This document shows positions 51,048-60,164 of a stretch of DNA of 64,000 nt, in pieces. Source of the stretch: Lacisediminihabitans sp040549465 (GTDB lineage: Bacteria; Actinomycetota; Actinomycetes; Actinomycetales; Microbacteriaceae); assembly GCF_040549465.1 (NCBI RefSeq), contig NZ_JBEPTL010000002.1, positions 62,001-126,000 on the forward strand, given 5' to 3'. The notes beneath the pieces were generated by a model. The model did no database searches, was not told the origin of the DNA, and was given only the letters and a program-made list of their open reading frames with translations. The position numbers and the translations under genes were made by a program. Position 1 is the first letter of the stretch. The number at the start of each line of letters is the position of its first letter.

Positions 51048-51195
51048 ACGTTACGAAGCGGGTTTCGATAGCTCGAAACAGAACGACGGAGCGACGGTGG
51101 TGAGACGGTTCGTCAGGATGGCCCTGCGTGTCACGTCGGAGACGCCTGTTTTTTCGTTACGGAGTAAGTCCCGCAAGCTCCGCAGTCAGTCGCCT

Positions 51196-52425
51196 TTACC
51201 AACGGACAGTCGGCGGGTCGGTGGTGAAGTCGACGGTGGCTGCGCCGAGGCTCGGACCGAAGAAGACACTGCAGGTGCCGTGCGTCCCGTTCTTGGTGCA
51301 GGTGCCTTTCGCGTCGATGCCGCCGATCGGCTCGCTGGAAATCTTGCGGATGTCGGTCAGATTGTCGCTGGGCTTCAGCCCCGCGAGGGTGCTCTGCGCG
51401 TCGCCGCTGAGCGTGCGAATGATTGTGCCGTCTTCGAACTGCGTGCCGTCGGACAGAGTCGCCGGCAGGTCGAGCCCGCATCCGGCGGTCAGTGACTTCG
51501 AGGCGATGCAGGGCGCGACCGCGGTGGCGACGGCCTGACGGAGCGCGGTCAGTCCCTCGTCACTGAGTGACAATGTGGGGCCTTCGGCGCTGGTGGGGGC
51601 AAAACCGTCCGGCACGACAATCTTCGACGTGCTGCCGATGGCGAAGTCCTTCGACGTGGTCGCAAGCACGTAGGTACCGGGGAAGACTATCGCCTTGCCG
51701 TCGCTGATCTTTGTGCCATTCAGCGTGAGGTCGAGGCCCTGCAGGCGACTGCTGAGGTCGAGGCCAGCGGGACCGGTCTCGACTTTCCACTTTCCGTTCA
51801 GGTCGTTGAGGGTGAACTTCGCGGTGACCGGGGCGCCGCCGATCGTGTACCGCGCCACCAGGTCGACAAAGCCGCTGCTCTTCGTCGGGTTCGTCACCTT
51901 GATGCTCTTGATAGCGCCGAGCTTGTTCGACGCACGCAGGGCCGAGTCGGTGAGCAGCGTGGTGTCGTGCGGCTTGTTCGCGTCCTCGATGTAGGACAGG
52001 GCTGTCTTAGCATCCGATGCCGCGACCGCCTTGAGATAGGCGGTCAGCACCTCGCTCGGGCCGGCGTTGGGAACGCTGCCGCCTACGACACGCGGCACGA
52101 TAACGACGGCCACGACAATGACGATGACAACCAGCAGCGCGATCGCCCCGCCGACGATCCCGAATATCGCGCCGAGTCCAAGGCCGCGCCGCGGCCCGGG
52201 CGCTACAGGCTGCGGCTGGCCGGGGAGCTGAGGGGGGCCCGAGAACTGCGGCTGGCCCGGGACCTGCGGTGGGACCGAGAACTGCGGCTGGCCCGGGACC
52301 TGTGGGGGGAGTGGGCTGCTGCCAGCCTCAATCGGCGGCGGCGGCGCCGGTGACGGTGACGGTGACGGAGCGGCGGGCGTTCCTGAGTCTGGCGGCTGCG
52401 GTGGTTCGGTGCTGTCGTCAGCCAT
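51196..52425 (-). CDS. Proline-rich membrane-anchored exported protein
   Basis: A 409-aa protein. The cytosolic head (residues 1-75) has a triple PPQVPGQPQFS-type tandem repeat. One membrane helix (about residues 87-112) follows, then a large exported region with a DUF4878-like first domain (SEVLTAYLKAVAASDAKTALSYI). The second domain has four cysteines. The function is unknown. Such proteins resemble anchored lipoprotein-like sensors in Microbacteriaceae. Confidence 0.65.
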   Translation of the reverse strand: MADDSTEPPQPPDSGTPAAPSPSPSPAPPPPIEAGSSPLPPQVPGQPQFSVPPQVPGQPQFSGPPQLPGQPQPVAPGPRRGLGLGAIFGIVGGAIALLVVIVIVVAVVIVPRVVGGSVPNAGPSEVLTAYLKAVAASDAKTALSYIEDANKPHDTTLLTDSALRASNKLGAIKSIKVTNPTKSSGFVDLVARYTIGGAPVTAKFTLNDLNGKWKVETGPAGLDLSSRLQGLDLTLNGTKISDGKAIVFPGTYVLATTSKDFAIGSTSKIVVPDGFAPTSAEGPTLSLSDEGLTALRQAVATAVAPCIASKSLTAGCGLDLPATLSDGTQFEDGTIIRTLSGDAQSTLAGLKPSDNLTDIRKISSEPIGGIDAKGTCTKNGTHGTCSVFFGPSLGAATVDFTTDPPTVRW

Positions 52426-52583
52426 GGTGGCGCCTCCCGTGAGCGAGCTATTCCCACGATATTAGCTATTCCCGGGCGCCGACGGGGCCCACTCAGCGAG
52501 TAGCGCCTCGACCGCGCGGGGATTTGTTCTCCGCGCTGCGGTTACAACATCCGCGCGGACAACAGACCACCGCGCGGATGAGA

Positions 52584-52617
52584 GAAGGGCCCCGCACCGA
52601 AGTGCGAGGGCCCCTTG
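52584..52617 (-). terminator. Terminator after the DEAD-box gene
   Basis: On the minus strand, AAGGGGCCCTCGCAC and GTGCGGGGCCCTT pair around a TTCG tetraloop, with one or two bulges. It lies about 35 bases past the stop. Confidence 0.75.
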
Positions 52618-52652
52618 AGCCACTGAAAGCTAGCGAACTACCTGGCTGCAGG

Positions 52653-54209
52653 TCAGCGCGAGCCGTTACGACGACGTCCGCCGCCACCACCCTGCGACAT
52701 GCCGACGAGGCCGCCACCGGAGCCGGCGCGGTTCGCGCCGCCCGTGCGGGGCGCGCCCGAACGATCACCGGAGCGAGGTGCAGCGGATGTCGCGCCCTCC
52801 CCGCTCGCCGTGCTGTAAAAGTTGCGCGATCCGCCTGAGCTCGATGCGCCTGAGCGTTCCCCGCGCGGCTGGCCGGATGCGGCACCGTCACGGTTGGCGC
52901 GCTTGCGCTGCGCGTTGGCGCCCTGCGAGCGGCCCTGTCCTCCCGCGCGACCCCCCTGCGACTGGCGCCCGCCGGACCGCGGTGCGCCCTGGCGCTGCGG
53001 CTCGGCTCGCGGTGCTGGCTTGACCCAGGCGGCGACCTCGCCGACGAGTGCCGTGACGGCATCCGAGGCTGCGGTCACGTGCTGCGGGGTGACGGTGATG
53101 GCCGCTTTGCGCAGCAGCGCGGCGGTGTCCTTGCGCTGGGTCGGCAGCACTATCGTGACCACCTCGCCCTCCTTGCCGGCGCGGGCGGTGCGTCCTGAGC
53201 GGTGCAGGTAGGCCTTGTGCTCTGCCGGTGGGTCGACGTGGATCACGAGCTCGATGTCATCCACGTGAACACCGCGCGCCGCGACATCCGTCGCCACGAG
53301 TACGCGGATCTCGCCGCTGCCGAACGCCGCGAGGTTGCGGTCGCGCTGCGGCTGGGAAAGGTTGCCGTGCAGGTCGACGGAGGGGATACCGGCGTCGGTG
53401 AGCTGCTTGGCGAGCTTCTTGGCGTGGTGCTTGGTGCGCATGAAGAGGATGCGGCGACCGGTGCCCGAGGCGAGCTTCTTGATGAGCTCGTTCTTGGCAT
53501 CGACGGAGTCGACCTCGAACACGTGGTGGGTCATAGCCGAGACATGGCTGGTCGCCTCATCGACAGAGTGCAGCACCTCGTTGTGGAGGTACTTCTTCAC
53601 GAGACGGTCGACGCCGTTGTCCAGGGTGGCGCTGAAGAGCATGCGCTGGCCGGTGTTCGGGGTCTTGTCCATGATGCGGGTGACGACGGGCAGGAAGCCG
53701 AGGTCGGCCATGTGGTCTGCCTCGTCGAGAACGGTGATCTCGACGGCATCCAGCGAGACGAAGCCCTGCTTCATGAGGTCTTCAAGTCGGCCGGGGCAGG
53801 CAACGACGATGTCGATGCCGCCCTTGAGTGCCGCAACCTGTCGCTGCTGTGAGACGCCGCCGAAGATCGTGGTGATCTTGATGCCGTAGGCGGAAGCCAG
53901 CGGCTCCATAGCGGTCGTGATCTGGGTGGCCAGTTCACGGGTTGGGGCGAGGATGAGGCCGAGCGGGCGACCCGGACGACGCTGGCCGCCGGCGAGCTTG
54001 CCGCCGAGGCGCGCGATCATCGGCAGCGCGAAGGCGAGGGTCTTGCCGGACCCGGTCTTACCGCGACCGAGCACATCGCGGCCGGCGAGGGTGTCGGGCA
54101 GGGTGTCGACCTGGATGGGGAAAGGGGAATCGATGCCGGTCGACGCGAGCTTCGCGACGAGCGGCTGTGGCACGCCTAGCGCACCGAAGGTTGTAATGGT
54201 TTCAGACAT
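52653..54209 (-). CDS. DEAD-box RNA helicase with RGG-rich tail
   Basis: A 518-aa RNA helicase, probably involved in ribosome assembly and RNA turnover at low temperature. The Q-motif precedes Walker A GRGKTGSGKT. DEAD reads VLDEADHM, with SAT (LFSATLD) and the helicase C motif HRSGRTARAGKEG. After about residue 400 the tail is rich in Gly, Arg and Ser (SGGRQSQGGRAGGQGRSQG), a typical RNA-binding extension. A 330-bp untranslated region precedes the start, as seen for cold-shock helicases. Confidence 0.95.
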   Translation of the reverse strand: MSETITTFGALGVPQPLVAKLASTGIDSPFPIQVDTLPDTLAGRDVLGRGKTGSGKTLAFALPMIARLGGKLAGGQRRPGRPLGLILAPTRELATQITTAMEPLASAYGIKITTIFGGVSQQRQVAALKGGIDIVVACPGRLEDLMKQGFVSLDAVEITVLDEADHMADLGFLPVVTRIMDKTPNTGQRMLFSATLDNGVDRLVKKYLHNEVLHSVDEATSHVSAMTHHVFEVDSVDAKNELIKKLASGTGRRILFMRTKHHAKKLAKQLTDAGIPSVDLHGNLSQPQRDRNLAAFGSGEIRVLVATDVAARGVHVDDIELVIHVDPPAEHKAYLHRSGRTARAGKEGEVVTIVLPTQRKDTAALLRKAAITVTPQHVTAASDAVTALVGEVAAWVKPAPRAEPQRQGAPRSGGRQSQGGRAGGQGRSQGANAQRKRANRDGAASGQPRGERSGASSSGGSRNFYSTASGEGATSAAPRSGDRSGAPRTGGANRAGSGGGLVGMSQGGGGGRRRNGSR

Positions 54210-54536
54210 GGAGATTGGTGGTGCCTTTCAGGGCATCGGTATCGACACGAATAATCGTGTGATGAATGGCGAAGGTGGCGATGGCCACATCCGTTCGCCG
54301 GAGAAAGTTTCTACGAGCCTGCAGTGACCGGTGAGAACCGGATTTCAGCTGGTACAGGGGCGTTCAACGACGCAGGGAGTTCGTCGTGAACTCACAAGTG
54401 ACTCCAGCATAGCATCCGGGCGTGCGCTGCGACCGTGTGCGGCGGCCGTGGTGCGCGCCCTGCGATCCGCGAGTCGTCATTGTTGGCTCGAAAAGAGCGG
54501 GCATGGAACCAGGTTCGACGACTCGTGGACGGTGCG
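54210..54536 (-). promoter_or_regulatory. Long leader region of the DEAD-box gene
   Basis: These 327 bases hold no persuasive gene. A small hairpin CACGAATAATCGTG lies at 54247-54260. A long leader is consistent with post-transcriptional or cold control, but this is inferred from the family. Confidence 0.45.
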
Positions 54537-55151
54537 TCAGTACTGCCCGTGATAGCGCTCGCCGACCGGGATCTCCACCACGACGGTGTTGCCCCGCTGG
54601 GCGAGCGGGCAGGCCCAGGCGGGGTCGTAGGCGCAGGACGGGTTGTAGGCGAAGTTGAAGTCCAGGATGAGGGAGTCGGGTGCCGCGCCCTGTCCGAGGT
54701 CCGCACCTTTGATGGTGTCGACAAGGTACCTGCCGCCGCCGTAGGTACCGCCCGGCTGGCGGGAGAGGGCATCCTTCACCGGGATGAATATGCCGCCGCC
54801 GTAGCTGCCCAGCTTCCAGACATCGAGGTTGCCCACACCGGGCACCTCGGCGATACCGATCAGATCGAATGGCACGATGCCGTCGGTGCCGGTCTCGAAA
54901 TCCATGTGTCGCGGTGCGGCCGGCTTCACCCCGACCTCGAAACGCCAGGTCGGGTCGTAGGGTTCGACGGGGAGTCCTTCAAAGACCTCGAGGTCTTCGG
55001 GCAGCAGGGGGCTGGACGGATGCTCGACGAACAGCATGTCCCGTTCGCGCCGCCAGAACTCGTGGGCCGCGACAATATCCCTCGCTGCCCGCACTTCGGC
55101 GTAGAGGGCGAATACGCGGCGCCGCCAGTCGGCGACCTCGAAAGCAGTCAT
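54537..55151 (-). CDS. DUF1684 protein
   Basis: A 204-aa cytosolic protein of the DUF1684 family, with conserved FWRRERDMLFVEHPSSPL, GGGRYLVDTIKGAD, and LDFNFAYNPSCAYDPAWACPLA near the C-terminus. These motifs include conserved Tyr, Asn and Cys residues suggesting a metal or ligand site. The function is unknown. The gene is separated from the next minus-strand gene by 50 bp. Confidence 0.9.
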   Translation of the reverse strand: MTAFEVADWRRRVFALYAEVRAARDIVAAHEFWRRERDMLFVEHPSSPLLPEDLEVFEGLPVEPYDPTWRFEVGVKPAAPRHMDFETGTDGIVPFDLIGIAEVPGVGNLDVWKLGSYGGGIFIPVKDALSRQPGGTYGGGRYLVDTIKGADLGQGAAPDSLILDFNFAYNPSCAYDPAWACPLAQRGNTVVVEIPVGERYHGQY

Positions 55152-55203
55152 GTCCCCACGCTAGCTCGCGTTGGCACAATCGGGCACGTGGGGCTTGTTG
55201 CGG

Positions 55204-55671
55204 TCAGCGCCAGGTGGGAGCCAGCCGACGCAGCTGGATCGCCCGCCATTGCCAGAAGCTCCAGTAGAACAGCCAGAGCGGCAGCGTCGCGATCCCGGCA
55301 CTCACCAGGAGCTGGTCGCGGTAGAGCGTGCGGTCACCCTGAGCCGGAGCGACGGCCATCGTGTGCTGCCACCGCGTGACGATTGCGAGCGCACCGCTCA
55401 CTCCGTGGCCGTTGTCGCGCATCAGCCGTACCCCGTCGCTGCGCTCCCGATAGGAGAGGGAGATCGCCTGCTCGCCGATGGGCAGCACCCCGAACGCCCT
55501 GGCCATCACGTAGTGGTCTCCCTCCGGCCATGACTCCGGGAAGCCGTGCGCGGCGAGCGACGTGAAGGTCGTGAACGGTGCCGAGACGGCACGAAAGACC
55601 CCTGGACTGCGGATTGCGGCCCACGCGGCATCCGGTGGGCAGTCGAGAACGAGTTTGAGGAGCACTCTCAT
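55204..55671 (-). CDS. SRPBCC-like small membrane-associated protein
   Basis: A 155-aa protein starting MRVLLKLVLDCPPDAAWAAI, the usual opening of a START/SRPBCC ligand-binding fold. A C-terminal hydrophobic segment (IATLPLWLFYWSFWQWR) may anchor it to the membrane. ATG 55692 is an alternative start adding 7 residues. The ligand is unknown. Confidence 0.7.
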   Translation of the reverse strand: MRVLLKLVLDCPPDAAWAAIRSPGVFRAVSAPFTTFTSLAAHGFPESWPEGDHYVMARAFGVLPIGEQAISLSYRERSDGVRLMRDNGHGVSGALAIVTRWQHTMAVAPAQGDRTLYRDQLLVSAGIATLPLWLFYWSFWQWRAIQLRRLAPTWR

Positions 55672-55736
55672 CGCCTCAGTCTCGCACTGCATGTCGCGCA
55701 GCGTAACGCGCCGTTGCCGTCGACTATCGTCGAATC

Positions 55737-56273
55737 GTGACTCACGGCCAGACCCAGTACCAGGTTCGCTTCGATTGGGGCGTCGACGGCTTGCAGGCCA
55801 TCGGGGAAGCTGCGGATGTCGCGGTCTGGGTCGATGTGCTCGACGCCGACGGCAGCACGGCCGTCGAATCCGAGGTGCCTGTTGTGCGCGGATCCCTCCG
55901 CAACCGACGGGCCGTCGCGGAATGGGTGCTCGCGCAGCAGGGCGGCAGGGGCGAGCGGTTCATGGTCGCCATTGTCGCCGCGGGCGAGCGATGGGCCGGA
56001 GGCGGTCCGCGCTTCGCTGTCGAGGACCTGCTGGCTGCGGGCGCCATCATCGATGCGCTGGCCGATCTCGGCATCGACTACTGCTCGCCGGAGGCTGCCG
56101 CTGCCGCCGCCGCATTCACCGGCCTTCGCAACGCGACGGGCCACCTGATCGGAGCCTCAGCCAGCGGTCGCACGCTCGTTGCGGATGGCAGGCGTACCGA
56201 CATCGAGGCGGCGATCGAACTGGATGTTTCCTCCGAGGTTCAGCCGGTGGGGGAATTCGACCTGCACGCCTAA
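55737..56273 (+). CDS. ComB-like 2-phosphosulfolactate phosphatase family protein
   Basis: A 178-aa protein with FDWGVDGLQAIGEAADVAVWVDVL at the N-terminus (quoted in part), a pattern shared with ComB-type proteins. The C-terminal half includes GLRNATGHLIGASASGRTL. ComB proteins remove phosphate from phosphosulfolactate, but this one is shorter than typical (about 235 aa), and the neighbours give no coenzyme M context. The substrate is therefore uncertain. It is divergent from the SRPBCC-like gene. Confidence 0.65.
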   Translation: MTHGQTQYQVRFDWGVDGLQAIGEAADVAVWVDVLDADGSTAVESEVPVVRGSLRNRRAVAEWVLAQQGGRGERFMVAIVAAGERWAGGGPRFAVEDLLAAGAIIDALADLGIDYCSPEAAAAAAAFTGLRNATGHLIGASASGRTLVADGRRTDIEAAIELDVSSEVQPVGEFDLHA

Positions 56274-56332
56274 CGTTGGGCGAAACAGGCGAAGCTCTCA
56301 CTCGGAGGCGGCCTGACAATGTGGAGGATGCA

Positions 56333-56638
56333 ATGAAGGCACTACTCGGCGACACTGTGATCGCAGAAGCGGCCAATGACGACCTGATCAAGATCGAGGG
56401 CAACTGGTATTTTCCGCCGGAGAGCGTCAACAAGGACTTCCTCGTCGACAGTGCGACCCCGTACACCTGCCCGTGGAAGGGCGAATGCCAGTACTTCAGC
56501 GTGAAGGACGGCGACGCACTGCTCCAGGATCGCGCCTGGAGCTACCCGACCCCCTACCCCACCGCTTTTGAGCGCACAGAGGGCAAAGACTTCAGTAACT
56601 ATGTGGCCTTCTGGAAAGAGGTTCAGGTCACCGAGTAG
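56333..56638 (+). CDS. DUF427 protein
   Basis: A 101-aa beta-barrel-like protein with the DUF427 pattern: WYFPPESVN, TPYTCPWKGECQYFSV and AWSYPTPYPTA. GGAGG at 56323-56327 lies just before the ATG. The family is common in actinobacteria but lacks a known activity. It ends next to the convergent histidine kinase. Confidence 0.92.
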   Translation: MKALLGDTVIAEAANDDLIKIEGNWYFPPESVNKDFLVDSATPYTCPWKGECQYFSVKDGDALLQDRAWSYPTPYPTAFERTEGKDFSNYVAFWKEVQVTE

Positions 56639-56649
56639 CAGGATCTCGA

Positions 56650-56667
56650 CGAAAGGTTCGCCTTTCG
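56650..56667. terminator. Hairpin between DUF427 and histidine kinase genes
   Basis: CGAAAGG-TTCG-CCTTTCG forms a perfect 7-bp stem with a stable TTCG loop, flanked by GGATC and GATCC. Confidence 0.7.
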
Positions 56668-56683
56668 GTGACGATCCGATTCC

Positions 56684-57979
56684 TCAGTTGCTGGGAAGGC
56701 TGGTCGCGGCAGCCAGAAGGATGATGGTGAACTGGGTTTTCGCCGTGCGCGCGGTGAGCAGCAATTCTCCCCCCGCATCGGCCACCAGCAGCTTCGCGAG
56801 CGGCAGGCCGAGTCCCGTTCCTCCATCGCTAGAGAACCCGTCGACGAACGGGTCGGTGCGGGCATCGATGGATGAGCCGTCATCCCGCACATCGATCGCC
56901 ACCGCGCCGTGCGCGTCGCGCAGCCTGATGAGTACATCCCCACTTCCGTGACGAAGCGCATTGTCGAGCAGCACATCGATCACCTGTCGTACCGCCGGTT
57001 CGCTTGCCGCTACCCGGGCATTCTCCAGCTTGATCGCTACCCGGAGCGGTCTACCTCGACTCGCGAAACCACCATTCCACCGGCGTTGTGCTTCCTCGAC
57101 CTGTGCGGCCGCGTCGCACGATGAACCGCCGGCCGCGCCCCGCCCCAGACGGATGATTTCGTCGATGGTGATCTCCAGGGCATCCGCTCGCTCGATTCCC
57201 TGGCGAAGTGTCTGCCTCAGGTCCGCGTGAGTATCGTGCAGCGCGCCTTCCAGTAGCGCACGCAGACCGGTGAGCGGTGTCCGAAGCTGGTGGGAGGCGT
57301 TGGATGTCAGTTTGCGTTCACGCGCCATGGCGGCGCTGAGTCGCACGGCGGTGGCGTTGAGCGCGGCGCCGGCAGCGTCGATTTCCGCGAGCCCGGACAG
57401 CGTCGTGCGGGCGCCGAAATCCCCGTCACCGAGCGCCTGAGATGCACGCGCGAGATCCTGCATCGGTGAAACGATCCGACGCGCGAGCGATCGGGCTGCG
57501 CCCGCACCGATGGCAAGGGCAACGCTCGCACCGAGGATCAGGAGCACCCAGAAGCCTACGATTCGGGTCCAGACGGCTGAGAGGGGAAGGGCCGTGCGCA
57601 CCACACCGCTGACCGACTCCGCGGATGCGATAGGTACGACGACCACGAGTGAGCCGCCGACCGTCTCGGGTGCAGTTCGACCGGCGAGGGCTGCGGATAC
57701 CGCCGCATCACCGGATTTCGGCCCGGTGCCGACGACGAGCGAGCCGTTCACACCGTAGAGCGCAAGTTGTTGGCCTGCGGTGGGCTGGGGAATCTCGGTC
57801 TTGTCCGACTTCGAGAAGAGCGGATCGATGGTGAGCGCTGCGTGCAATGCCTGATCTTCCAGATTCGACCTCGCATCAGCCAGCGACAGGCTCATGACGG
57901 CGAAGCCCAGGGGCACCAGAAAGAGCGCGAGAGCAACGCTCGCGCTCAGCACGGCCACACGCAGGATGCCGCGCTTCAT
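56684..57979 (-). CDS. Sensor histidine kinase
   Basis: A 431-aa membrane kinase. Two membrane helices (about residues 8-32 and 140-165) bracket an external sensor of about 105 residues. HAMP and HisKA follow (phospho-His in ASHQLRTPLTG). The ATPase domain shows the N-box DVLLDNALRHG and G2 GTGLGLPLAKLL. The cognate regulator is probably encoded 5 kb away at 62818-63537, on the other side of the ABC operon. Both point the same way, with the ABC genes pointing opposite. Confidence 0.93.
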   Translation of the reverse strand: MKRGILRVAVLSASVALALFLVPLGFAVMSLSLADARSNLEDQALHAALTIDPLFSKSDKTEIPQPTAGQQLALYGVNGSLVVGTGPKSGDAAVSAALAGRTAPETVGGSLVVVVPIASAESVSGVVRTALPLSAVWTRIVGFWVLLILGASVALAIGAGAARSLARRIVSPMQDLARASQALGDGDFGARTTLSGLAEIDAAGAALNATAVRLSAAMARERKLTSNASHQLRTPLTGLRALLEGALHDTHADLRQTLRQGIERADALEITIDEIIRLGRGAAGGSSCDAAAQVEEAQRRWNGGFASRGRPLRVAIKLENARVAASEPAVRQVIDVLLDNALRHGSGDVLIRLRDAHGAVAIDVRDDGSSIDARTDPFVDGFSSDGGTGLGLPLAKLLVADAGGELLLTARTAKTQFTIILLAAATSLPSN

Positions 57980-58013
57980 CTGATCGGCACCCTCACAGGA
58001 AAATTTTGCCCTG

Positions 58014-58043
58014 CGCTAACCATCGGGGTCACCGCCGCTAACC
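58014..58043 (+). promoter_or_regulatory. Direct repeats CGCTAACC before the ABC operon
   Basis: CGCTAACC occurs at 58014-58021 and 58036-58043, 22 bp apart, on the same helix face. The inverted half TTAGCG follows at 58053. This pattern fits binding by an OmpR-type regulator. Confidence 0.5.
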
Positions 58044-58096
58044 GCGCCCACTTTAGCGTTGAGGAAAGATTTCTCATCCGCGTCCTGGAGGCTCTC

Positions 58097-58729
58097 ATGG
58101 CAGCACAGCGTACATCGAAGCGATTGCAATTGATCCCTATCGTCGGGGCAGCCGTTCTTCTGGCAGCCCTCGCACTGAGCGGATGCAGCGCACAATCCGC
58201 TACGACGCCAGCGAAGCCGACATCGGGCGCGCCTGCACCACACGCGACAGAAGTGAGTCCATCGGGGGATATTCCGGACAATCAGGCCTATGTGCCATTT
58301 ACCGACCCGACGGGAGCCTTCTCGGTCACGGTCCCCGAAGGCTGGGCGCAGTCGACCGCCGACGGAGCAACGGTCTTCGCCGACAAGCTGAACATCATCG
58401 CTCTTCGTTCCGCGACATCGGCGACAGCGCCGACTGTGGCCTCGGCGACCCAGAACGAAGTTGCCGCTCTCAAGTCGTCGGGCGGCAATTTCTCCCTGAA
58501 GAAGGTCGCCGCGTTCACCCGTCCGGGGGGCAGCGGCGTACTGATCACATTCCAGTCGGATTCGGCCGTCAATCAGGTCACCGGATCCGTTGTGCGCAAC
58601 GATGTCGAACAGTATCTCTTCTGGAAGGCCGGCACGCGGGTGACCGTCACGCTCACCTCGCCTCAGGGATCAGACAACGTCGATCCATGGGCGAAAGTGA
58701 CCGGCTCATTCGTCTGGTTGACCAAGTGA
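58097..58729 (+). CDS. PsbP/LpqN-like lipoprotein
   Basis: A 210-aa lipoprotein. The signal peptide ends at lipobox LALSGC (Cys about residue 33). A Pro/Thr linker follows, then a domain with FTDPTGAFSVTVPEGWAQ and WAKVTGSFVWL, the pattern of PsbP/LpqN-like modules in actinobacteria. It is likely anchored outside the cell and acts with the ABC permease, perhaps as substrate catcher or sensor. CTGGAGG precedes the ATG at 58097. It overlaps the first ATPase gene. Confidence 0.85.
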   Translation: MAAQRTSKRLQLIPIVGAAVLLAALALSGCSAQSATTPAKPTSGAPAPHATEVSPSGDIPDNQAYVPFTDPTGAFSVTVPEGWAQSTADGATVFADKLNIIALRSATSATAPTVASATQNEVAALKSSGGNFSLKKVAAFTRPGGSGVLITFQSDSAVNQVTGSVVRNDVEQYLFWKAGTRVTVTLTSPQGSDNVDPWAKVTGSFVWLTK

Positions 58730-59427
58730 CCGCTGTCCTGTCGGATGCCCCGGTTTCCTCATCCACCGCTCGGTCGCTCGATGCTGTTGCTCTCTATCGT
58801 TTCTTCCGCTCGGGCGAAGAGGAGACGCTTGCGCTTCGTGGGGTGAGCCTTCATGTCGATGCCGGCGAAATCGTCGCCGTGACCGGGCCATCCGGGTCCG
58901 GAAAATCGACGCTCCTCTCGTGCCTGGCTGGCCTCGACGAACCGACCGCCGGCACGGTTCGCATTGCGGGCGAACGGATGAGCGCCCGCCCCGAGTCCGA
59001 GCGCGCAGCGTTGCGAGCGGATCGCATCGGTGTGCTCTTTCAATCCAACAACCTTTTTGCTCACCTGACGGTGGAGGAGAACGTGCAGCTCGCGCAGCGG
59101 CTCTCTCCCCGCAGCTCACCGTCTCCGGCTCCCCGGGAGATCGTGGCGAGAGTCGGCCTCGCCGACCGAACGCGGTCATTGCCGTCACAACTGTCCGGCG
59201 GTGAAGCAGCGCGCGCGGGTCTCGCTGTGGCGCTGGCCAACGACCCGGTATTTCTTCTCGCCGACGAACCGACCGGCGAGCTGGACGGCGATACCGAACA
59301 GCGACTTCTCGACCTGCTACGGGCGCATGCGGATCGCGGATGCGCGATCCTCCTCGTCAGCCATAGCCCGCACGTTGTCGCCGTCGCCGACCGTGTCATC
59401 GAGCTTGAAGACGGGCGGATCCGCTGA
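58726..59427 (+). CDS. ABC transporter ATPase, first of two
   Basis: A 233-aa FtsE/LolD-type ATPase. Walker A is GPSGSGKST, the signature is LSGGE, Walker B ends LLADEPTGELD, and the H-loop is LLVSHSPH. The signature has E instead of the usual Q, followed by AARAGLAVAL instead of QQRVAIARAL, so it has diverged. The GTG at 58726 overlaps the lipoprotein stop. It may form a heterodimer with the next ATPase. Confidence 0.92.
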   Translation: MTAVLSDAPVSSSTARSLDAVALYRFFRSGEEETLALRGVSLHVDAGEIVAVTGPSGSGKSTLLSCLAGLDEPTAGTVRIAGERMSARPESERAALRADRIGVLFQSNNLFAHLTVEENVQLAQRLSPRSSPSPAPREIVARVGLADRTRSLPSQLSGGEAARAGLAVALANDPVFLLADEPTGELDGDTEQRLLDLLRAHADRGCAILLVSHSPHVVAVADRVIELEDGRIR

Positions 59428-60164
59428 TGTCCACACCCACACCCACACCGCTCCACCTGGCCGATGCTCGGCCTGCGACCGATGTGGTCGTTCGATGCGC
59501 CGACATCGCCCACACCTTCGGCAGTGGCCCGACCGCCGTGGTTGCCGTGACGCAGGTCACCTGCGAGGTGCGGCGGGATTCGCGACTGGCGATCATGGGG
59601 CCATCGGGCTCCGGCAAGTCCACCCTGATCCACCTGATGGCAGGACTTGAGTCGGTCACCAGCGGAACGATCTCCTGGCCGGCATTCGGCGGCACTCCGG
59701 GAGGGTCTCCAGGCACCGTCGGTGTTGTTTTTCAGGGGCCGAGCCTCATTCCCTCGCTCGACGCGCTGGGAAACGTGGCGTTGCCGTTGATTATTCAGGG
59801 AGTGTCTGACGCTGAGGCGGAACGTCGAGCAGCCGAGGCCCTGGAAGCTCTTGGCCTCGGCTGGCTTTCGGCTCGGCTCCCTGACGAGCTCTCCGGAGGC
59901 CAGGCACAACGAATCGCTGTCGCGCGGGTGCTCGCTGCCGGCCCTCGGCTGATACTCGCGGATGAACCGACCGGGCAACTCGACAGAGAAACAGGCAGCC
60001 ACGTAATCGACGTTCTGATCGAAGCAGCCGATCGGCTGGGAGCGGGCCTCGTGATCACGACCCACGACCCGGAGGTCGCGGGCAAACTCTCGGAGCGATG
60101 GCTGATGCAGGATGGGGAGCTTCGCGCGACCCCTCACCACGACAGCGAGGGAGACCGACCGTGA
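59427..60164 (+). CDS. ABC transporter ATPase, second of two
   Basis: A 245-aa FtsE/MacB-type ATPase with standard GPSGSGKST, LSGGQAQR, LILADEPTGQLD and TTHD motifs. ATG at 59427 overlaps the preceding stop by one base. Two different ATPases before a single permease suggest an ATPase heterodimer. The end overlaps the permease start. Confidence 0.92.
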   Translation: MSTPTPTPLHLADARPATDVVVRCADIAHTFGSGPTAVVAVTQVTCEVRRDSRLAIMGPSGSGKSTLIHLMAGLESVTSGTISWPAFGGTPGGSPGTVGVVFQGPSLIPSLDALGNVALPLIIQGVSDAEAERRAAEALEALGLGWLSARLPDELSGGQAQRIAVARVLAAGPRLILADEPTGQLDRETGSHVIDVLIEAADRLGAGLVITTHDPEVAGKLSERWLMQDGELRATPHHDSEGDRP

